DNA of 9,552 bases from Woeseiaceae bacterium (GTDB lineage Bacteria; Pseudomonadota; Gammaproteobacteria; Steroidobacterales; Woeseiaceae): positions 1-9,552 of the forward strand of contig JAKEGN010000148.1 in NCBI GenBank assembly GCA_022615525.1, read 5' to 3'. The translations under genes and the position numbers were made by a program. The notes below the pieces were generated by a model. It searched no databases, was not told the origin of the DNA, and saw only the letters and a program-made list of their open reading frames with translations. Positions 5,944 through 9,552 of this stretch are shown here, piece after piece; positions within the stretch are counted from its first letter, which is position 1; each line of letters starts with the position of its first letter.

Positions 5944-6303
5944 TCACTTCGACTGATCGGACCAGATGGCGAACTCGTTGCCGTTAGGGTCGGTGAAGTG
6001 GAAACGGCTGCCGCCGGGAAACGAAAAGATTTCCTTCGTAATGGCGCCGCCGAGCGCCCGCACCTGCTCCACGGCACGGCCAAGGTCCTTCCTGTAGAAG
6101 ACCACCAGCGGCGCGCCGGACCGTACCGATGCCGCGGTATCGGCGCGGTAGAACCCGCCTGCGAGGCGGCCGTCGTTGAAGCTGCAGTAATCCGGCCCGT
6201 AGTCCTCGAACTTCCAGCCGAACAGGCTTTCGAAAAAGGTCCACGCTTTGCGCGGATCCTTCGCCGGCATTTCTATGTAGTCGATCCTGTTTTCGCCGTC
6301 CAC
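5944..6303 (-). CDS. VOC (glyoxalase-like) superfamily protein
   Basis: This 119-residue protein is a one-module vicinal oxygen chelate protein, unrelated in detail to the one at 2072-2446. It opens with IDYIEMPAKDPRKAWTFFESLFGWKFEDYG (as IDYIEMPAKD at 7-16 and FFESLFGWKFEDYG at 23-36). The body is GGFYRAD (49-55) and PLVVFYRKDLGRAVEQVRALGG (as PLVVFYRKDL at 65-74). It closes with SRFHFTDPNGNEFAIWSD (99-116), the C-terminal hallmark with the usual metal-ligand Glu (110). The substrate is unknown; members include glyoxalases, dioxygenases and binding proteins with no catalytic role. The start codon is GTG at 6303, with GGGAGG 6 nt upstream. The next Met is residue 12, which would cut the first strand. 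It follows the 133-aa protein by 16 nt within the operon. Confidence 0.87.
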   Translation of the reverse strand: MDGENRIDYIEMPAKDPRKAWTFFESLFGWKFEDYGPDYCSFNDGRLAGGFYRADTAASVRSGAPLVVFYRKDLGRAVEQVRALGGAITKEIFSFPGGSRFHFTDPNGNEFAIWSDQSK

Positions 6304-6319
6304 GTGCCGCCTCCCGGTT

Positions 6320-6721
6320 TCAGGTGCTCGATTCTCTCAGCCTCAGGATAGGCCTTTCGGCATGAATCTCTACCCTGCCGAACGCTCCGGACATTTCGTA
6401 GCGCCCCTCATCGACCAGGCGCAGGCCGGTGATCTTGCCGCCGCCGAGTCCGGCGGCTATCGCCGATACCGCATCGGCGTCTCCCGGCACAGCCGTCGTT
6501 TCGAGACGGGAGCAATACGGGAACTCCAGCACCGCCGGCCGGTAGCACGCCCGTTCCTTGGGTCGCGGGCGTTCGTAAAATGCATGCTCCGGGCTGAGAC
6601 AGAGATCGAGGTCAATGTGCAACGACCCGCCGTCAGTCTCCCAGGACAGGACGAAGGACTGGGTCAGGTCGACGGCGCGAAACTCGCGCAATTCCGTCCA
6701 GTTCGTCGATTTGTCCGCCAT
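6320..6721 (-). CDS. Hypothetical protein, 133 aa, family not recognised
   Basis: I do not recognise this family. It is a soluble 133-residue protein with no signal peptide, membrane span or known catalytic motif. Visible features are a predicted beta-rich core: SFVLSWETDGGSLHIDLDLCL (as SFVLSWETDGG at 22-32 and LHIDLDLCL at 34-42), then a Pro/aromatic segment HAFYERPRPKERACYRPAVLEFPYC (as HAFYERPRPKERACYR at 46-61). A Gly-rich turn GLGGGKITGL (91-100) and two final strands EGRYEMSGAFGRVEIHAERP (105-124) follow. The alternation suggests a small beta-sandwich or binding domain. ATG at 6721 has GAGGG 5 nt upstream and follows the OsmC-like stop by 7 nt; the frame could only be extended to a TTG at 6736, inside the OsmC gene. 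Its tight placement and clean SD argue for a real gene in the operon. Confidence 0.8.
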   Translation of the reverse strand: MADKSTNWTELREFRAVDLTQSFVLSWETDGGSLHIDLDLCLSPEHAFYERPRPKERACYRPAVLEFPYCSRLETTAVPGDADAVSAIAAGLGGGKITGLRLVDEGRYEMSGAFGRVEIHAERPILRLRESST

Positions 6722-6728
6722 GGGGCCC

Positions 6729-7193
6729 TCAGGCAACGATATCCGTCATGATGCGCGTCCTGACCGAGTTGGCGACAAAGCACCTGTCGTGCGCTTCGTG
6801 GTGTATACCCTCGATGTCCCGCCTGGTCGGTATCTTGCTGCCGGAATAAGTCGCCTCCGGCCGAAGGATCACGCGCGTCATGGCGAGCCTGCCCACCTCG
6901 TCCTTCTCGAGATAACCGATGGCGGCATCCCGGTAGCTGTCGACGCGGAATCCCTTCCCTGCCGCAATCGACAGGAAGAACAGCATGTGACAACTGGACA
7001 GCGATGCGACGAAAGCTTCTTCGGGATCGAGATTTTCCGGCTTCGAGTGCGGCAAGGGCACGATCTGCGGCGACGACGATGCGGGCACCGTGAGTCCGCC
7101 ATCGAAGGACCAGAGGTGTGCACGCGTGTAGTCTCCGTCGACGAACGGACTGGTGCCGCGTGCCCAGGAAATCGTTGCTGCGTATTTGCCCAT
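6729..7193 (-). CDS. OsmC/Ohr-family protein
   Basis: This 154-residue protein belongs to the OsmC superfamily of thiol peroxidases that reduce organic hydroperoxides in the cytoplasm. Both redox cysteines are visible: Cys68 in ASLSSCHMLFFLSIAAGKG (as LSSCHMLFFL at 65-74) and Cys138 in HDRCFVANSV (135-144). The N-terminus (KYAATISWARG, 3-13), EAFVASLSSCH (59-69) and the arrangement of the second Cys match general OsmC-like proteins rather than the shorter, compact Ohr pattern. I do not assign a specific name. The frame runs upstream to 7292, but ATG at 7193 has AGAGG 5 nt upstream and gives the family start MGKYAATISW. It is 8 nt after csaA and 7 nt before the 133-aa gene. Its place in the run suggests a housekeeping stress role. 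Confidence 0.9.
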   Translation of the reverse strand: MGKYAATISWARGTSPFVDGDYTRAHLWSFDGGLTVPASSSPQIVPLPHSKPENLDPEEAFVASLSSCHMLFFLSIAAGKGFRVDSYRDAAIGYLEKDEVGRLAMTRVILRPEATYSGSKIPTRRDIEGIHHEAHDRCFVANSVRTRIMTDIVA

Positions 7194-7201
7194 GGATCCT
7201 C

Positions 7202-7540
7202 TCAGGCAAGTCGCTGCCCATTGACCGCCGGTTTGTCCGGCACTGCCAGGATCACGCTGCCGTCCGGCTGCACGAATCCGGTCACCAGGCATTCCGACAT
7301 GAACGGCCCGATCTGCTTCGCGGGAAAATTGACCACTGCAATGACCTGTTTTCCCGGCAATTCATCGATTGCGTAATGATCCGTTATCTGCGCCGATGAA
7401 CGGCGCACGCCGATCCTTTCACCGAAATCGACCTTGAGTTTGTAAGCCGGTTTGCGCGCCTCCGGAAACCGCTCCGCGCTGACTATCGTCCCGATGCACA
7501 ATTCGACTTTCTCGAAGTCCTGCCAGCTGATCTGCGCCAT
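7202..7540 (-). CDS. csaA: CsaA-type tRNA-binding OB-fold protein
   Basis: This 112-residue protein is a free-standing tRNA-binding domain of the CsaA type, a dimeric OB fold. B. subtilis CsaA was described as a secretion-related chaperone, and structural work shows tRNA-binding-domain similarity to methionyl-tRNA synthetase C-termini. Diagnostic stretches are WQDFEKVELCIGTIV (6-20), FPEARKPAYKLKVDFGE (25-41), SSAQITDHY (48-56), the core GKQVIAVVNFPAKQIGPFMSE (as GKQVIAVVNFP at 63-73 and FMSE at 80-83) and PDKPAVNG (101-108). The length and motif order fit the family end to end. ATG at 7540 has a GGAGTAGGG upstream region. It lies 15 nt after the decarboxylase stop and 8 nt before the OsmC-like gene. 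I am sure of the family and less sure of its biological job here. Confidence 0.93.
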   Translation of the reverse strand: MAQISWQDFEKVELCIGTIVSAERFPEARKPAYKLKVDFGERIGVRRSSAQITDHYAIDELPGKQVIAVVNFPAKQIGPFMSECLVTGFVQPDGSVILAVPDKPAVNGQRLA

Positions 7541-7555
7541 CCCTACTCCACCCTC

Positions 7556-8689
7556 TCAATCCGCTTCGATGGTCACGACGGTGTCACTGTAGTGGCCGTT
7601 GAAGCTGGTACGGCCACTCAGGCTGTAGGCGCCGATGCCGCTGAATTCGATGTAATCCCCGGCGCGGATGTCTGCCGGAAGGCCGACCGCACCGGGCAAT
7701 ACGTCGATATTGTCGCAGGTCGGGCCGTACAGGCGAAAATCCCTTTGGCTACCATACAGCGGCCGGCCGTCGCGATACGCTATGGCCGGGTAACGGTCAT
7801 GACCCTTCAGATTCAATTCCCAGAAGATTCCGTAGATGCCGTCATTGAGGAACAATCGATCGTCCTTGCGCATCAGCACCTCGACGACGGCCGTCAGGCC
7901 GGGAGCTGCCAGCGCCCGGCCCGGCTCGCAAAGAATTTCGCCATTCTCGCTCAACGGCAGCGCGGTCATCGCATCTCGCACCGCGGCAAAATATTCGGCG
8001 AGCGGCGGCACCGGGAAACCGGGGTACGGCATCGCAAAACCACCGCCGATGTCGACCAGCCGGAGCTTCCGCGGCAAAGTCTCGAGGACCCCCGCCGCAA
8101 CACCGATTGCGTAGCGGTAGGCGTCGGGGTCCGTGACGGACGAGCCGACATTGAAAGCCAGGGCCGGTTCGGCGCCGCACGCCGCGATGGACTCGATCAG
8201 CGATGGAATCAGCGCCGGCGCAGCGCCGAACTTCGCCGACAGATCGGACACCGCGGATTTGTGGTGCACGGCCATGCGGGCAAAAATCACCGAGCCCGGC
8301 AGATCGATCTCCCGGGCCAGCGTTTCCAGGCCGGCATCGTGATCGATGACGAAATGCCGCACTCCGTATTGTCGCTGCGCCGCCGCGGCCGCGCCCCGCA
8401 GGCGCACCGGGATCATGAAATAACAGCTTGCGTCCGGAAACAGCCCGGCCACGCGCGATACCTCCGGCAGGGACGCGCAATCGAAATGCCGGATGCCCGA
8501 TTCGTACAGCAGGCTGAGTATTCGCGGATCGTCATTGGCTTTTACGGCATACAGCACACGGCCCGGGAATCCCCCGACGAACGACGCGGTCGACGCTTTG
8601 TAACGCTTCGGGTAAATGCAGTAAACCGGTTGCACGGGCCGAAGCTGGCGCAACATCTGCCCGACATTGGCGAAGCTGTCCGTGGGCAC
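7556..8689 (-). CDS. Fold-type III PLP-dependent decarboxylase (ornithine/lysine decarboxylase-like)
   Basis: This is a PLP enzyme of the alanine-racemase fold, in the eukaryote-type ornithine decarboxylase group. The 377 residues keep the Schiff-base lysine in YAVKAN (K50), GGGFAMPYPG (215-224), CEPGRA for phosphate binding (254-259), the catalytic GPTCDNID (C325, D326) and GAYSLSG (353-359). Members decarboxylate ornithine, lysine or carboxynorspermidine-type substrates to make polyamines. Here the His that stacks on PLP in ornithine decarboxylase (FHVGSG) is Asn in FNVGSS (N180), and the residue equivalent to Lys169 of the human enzyme (in HHKSAVSDLSAKFGA, 142-156) is Ser, so the substrate is uncertain. 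I chose GTG 8689, which has AGGA 7 nt upstream and begins just after the MarC-family stop. The open frame runs to ATG 8743, which has a poor ribosome site and would overlap marC. It is gene 2 of the operon. Confidence 0.9.
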   Translation of the reverse strand: MPTDSFANVGQMLRQLRPVQPVYCIYPKRYKASTASFVGGFPGRVLYAVKANDDPRILSLLYESGIRHFDCASLPEVSRVAGLFPDASCYFMIPVRLRGAAAAAQRQYGVRHFVIDHDAGLETLAREIDLPGSVIFARMAVHHKSAVSDLSAKFGAAPALIPSLIESIAACGAEPALAFNVGSSVTDPDAYRYAIGVAAGVLETLPRKLRLVDIGGGFAMPYPGFPVPPLAEYFAAVRDAMTALPLSENGEILCEPGRALAAPGLTAVVEVLMRKDDRLFLNDGIYGIFWELNLKGHDRYPAIAYRDGRPLYGSQRDFRLYGPTCDNIDVLPGAVGLPADIRAGDYIEFSGIGAYSLSGRTSFNGHYSDTVVTIEAD

Positions 8690-8696
8690 GGCGATG

Positions 8697-8700
8697 TCCT
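8697..8700 (-). promoter_or_regulatory. Ribosome binding site deciding the decarboxylase GTG start
   Basis: AGGA on the minus strand lies 7 nt before GTG 8689 and 9 nt after the MarC-family stop. The alternative ATG at 8743 has no clear Shine-Dalgarno and would need a 35-nt overlap with the MarC-family gene. Confidence 0.5.
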
Positions 8701-8708
8701 GTGCGCGC

Positions 8709-9341
8709 TCAGCTGCCAAGCAGGCCACTCTGTTGGATGCCATCGAGGATGAATTGCACCGCGAGTGCGGACAGCAGCACGCCCATCACCCGCGAGATCA
8801 CGTGCATGCCGGTGACACCGAGAACACGGTAGATGTGGGTGGCCAGCAGCATGCTCGCCAGTGTAATCAGCAACATCAGCAGCAGGGTCGCGATGACCGC
8901 AACCTGCAGCAGGAATACGCCGTCGGTGCCGGCCATCAGCAGGATGATCGCGCCCATCGCCCCCGGGCCGGCGATAAGCGGCGTAGCGAGCGGAAATACG
9001 GCGATGTCCTGGCGTGTTGCCGCTTCCTGGGTTTCCGCCTCCGTGGTCGTGGTCGCCCCGGAGGAAATGGCGAAAGCCATCTCGATACCGATCAACAGGA
9101 GCAGGATACCGCCGCCGATGCGCAATGCCGCCAGCGAGATACCGAGGCTGCGCAGTATGATTTCGCCGAGCAGCGCAAACAGCAAAAGTATGACGGTGGC
9201 TACCAGGGTGCTGCGCAACGCCGTGCGCATGCGCAGCGTCGGCGTGTCCTTGGCGGTGAGCACCGCAAACATCGCCGCGACATCCAGTGGGCCTATCGTG
9301 GCAAACAGGGTGGTAAATGCGAGGATCGCGGTGTCCAGCAT
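8709..9341 (-). CDS. MarC-family (UPF0056) integral membrane protein
   Basis: This is an inner-membrane protein of 210 residues with six predicted spans: about 3-27, 45-68, 74-93, 118-137, 143-172 and 181-203. The MarC/YhgN family has no proven transport role; the old link to multiple antibiotic resistance was withdrawn for E. coli MarC. Family hallmarks are IGPLDVAAMFAVL (16-28), GEIILRSLGIS (59-69), RIGGGILLLLIGIEM (74-88), VFPLATPLIAGPGA (115-128), and RVMGVLLSALAVQFILDGI (184-202). A hydrophilic loop rich in Thr, Glu and Ala (TTTTEAETQEAATRQD, 97-112) separates the third and fourth spans. The usual DP(I/L)GN of span 1 is GPLDV here. ATG at 9341 has only a weak purine-rich region upstream. 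It is the first gene of the run and probably carries the operon promoter. Confidence 0.93.
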   Translation of the reverse strand: MLDTAILAFTTLFATIGPLDVAAMFAVLTAKDTPTLRMRTALRSTLVATVILLLFALLGEIILRSLGISLAALRIGGGILLLLIGIEMAFAISSGATTTTEAETQEAATRQDIAVFPLATPLIAGPGAMGAIILLMAGTDGVFLLQVAVIATLLLMLLITLASMLLATHIYRVLGVTGMHVISRVMGVLLSALAVQFILDGIQQSGLLGS

Positions 9342-9355
9342 GGTCGATCAGGCCT

Positions 9356-9372
9356 GCGGCAATAGCTGCCGC
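9356..9372 (-). other. Stem-loop in the leader before marC
   Basis: GCGGCA (9356-9361) and TGCCGC (9367-9372) form a perfect 6-bp stem with a 5-nt loop. On the minus strand it lies between the candidate -10 and the marC start codon, so it would fall in the 5' leader. Its function is unknown. Confidence 0.45.
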
Positions 9373-9374
9373 GC

Positions 9375-9391
9375 ATTCTAACAGGCTGTTA
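9375..9391 (-). promoter_or_regulatory. Extended -10 promoter overlapped by a 13-nt palindrome
   Basis: On the minus strand TGTTAGAAT (9383-9375) is an extended -10 element, with TG, one spacer base, and TAGAAT matching five of six. TAACAG-G-CTGTTA (9379-9391) is a perfect 13-nt inverted repeat overlapping it. A repressor bound here would cover the -10. No good -35 is visible, as expected for an extended -10 promoter. The start would be about 30 nt before the marC ATG. The same AACAGGCTGTT string is also a frequent flank motif in proteobacterial genomes, so it may not be an operator. Confidence 0.35.
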
Positions 9392-9426
9392 AAAAATGGC
9401 TGTCCTGCCCTTTTCAACGTCGCGCA

Positions 9427-9500
9427 GAAAAAGGTGTCAGGTTTATTTAGCGACTGAGCAGGGCACGGCAGTCGGGGGGAGGCCGAAAAAAAGGTGCCGG
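9427..9500. repeat. Two imperfect A-tract repeats in the gene-free flank
   Basis: GAAAAAGGTGTCAGG (9427-9441) recurs 58 nt later as GAAAAAAAGGTGCCGG (9485-9500). The first copy continues as TTTATTTAG. I recall similar A-tract plus GGTGTCAGG strings from the flanks of mobile or REP-type elements in proteobacteria, but there is no transposase here and no terminal inverted repeat. The rest of 9342-9552 has no gene that I can support. Confidence 0.3.
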
Positions 9501-9552
9501 ATCACTGCTGTCCCATAAACTGATCATGCCAGAGCCAGCTGTTGCTGGGGCG

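Noticed and set aside
7592..8752. 386-codon plus-strand frame antisense to the decarboxylase
   Set aside because: It is a mirror frame of a conserved PLP enzyme. It is rich in Arg, Gln and His, with no recognisable domain and no ribosome site.
8709..9341. Multiple antibiotic resistance function for the MarC-family protein
   Set aside because: The name is historical. The family is not shown to transport antibiotics, and no mar regulator is present.
9502..9552. Short minus-strand open stretch ending at a TGA, translating to SWLWHDQFMGQQ
   Set aside because: It might be the C-terminus of a gene beyond the window edge, but 16 codons with no family match are too little to call.
9525..9552. ATG at 9525 on the plus strand, open to the window end
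   Set aside because: There is no ribosome site, only nine codons are visible, and nothing supports a gene start.

Overview
The window looks like a stretch of chromosome from a GC-rich gammaproteobacterium. The evidence is the gammaproteobacterial-style Uup, Upp and NhaA sequences, GC-rich codon use throughout, and dense same-strand packing. I cannot name a genus; a marine or soil lineage is only a guess. One gene reads forward (uup, 106-2028). Every other gene reads in reverse, from marC (9341) down to a VOC protein that ends at 2072 and converges on uup.

Layout, in the direction of reverse transcription. (1) 9552-9342 is a gene-free flank with two A-tract repeats and a probable extended -10 promoter overlapped by a 13-nt palindrome. 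(2) 9341-4840 is a tight run of eight genes: MarC-family membrane protein, fold-III PLP decarboxylase, CsaA, OsmC-like protein, an unrecognised 133-aa protein, a VOC protein, uracil phosphoribosyltransferase (Upp) and a DUF1801 protein. Gaps are 7-51 nt and most are under 20 nt, so this is probably one operon of metabolic and stress-housekeeping genes. (3) 4736-3866 is a TerB-like protein followed 7 nt later by an SRPBCC/AHSA1 protein, closed by a textbook intrinsic terminator at 3773-3750. (4) 3667-3458 is a cold-shock protein with a structured leader. (5) 3457-3338 holds two strong tandem hairpins, the second ending in a U-run. (6) 3337-2549 is an NhaA antiporter that keeps its frame but lacks about 130 internal residues. 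(7) 2446-2072 is a small VOC protein.

The most notable observation is nhaA. It retains the catalytic Asp pair and the Asp in helix IV, but helix V is fused directly to the tail of helix X. This removes helices VI-IX and the conserved Lys300 region and should invert the topology of the last two helices. Its leader is also unusual: a terminator-like hairpin sits immediately before the ribosome binding site, with no visible room for a separate promoter. The decarboxylase is the second point of interest. It keeps the PLP lysine and the catalytic Cys-Asp motif but has Asn where ornithine decarboxylases have the PLP-stacking His. I see no rRNA, tRNA, CRISPR array, prophage or complete insertion sequence. 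Starts at 3337, 5262 and 8689 (all GTG) were chosen from ribosome binding site spacing and family N-termini.
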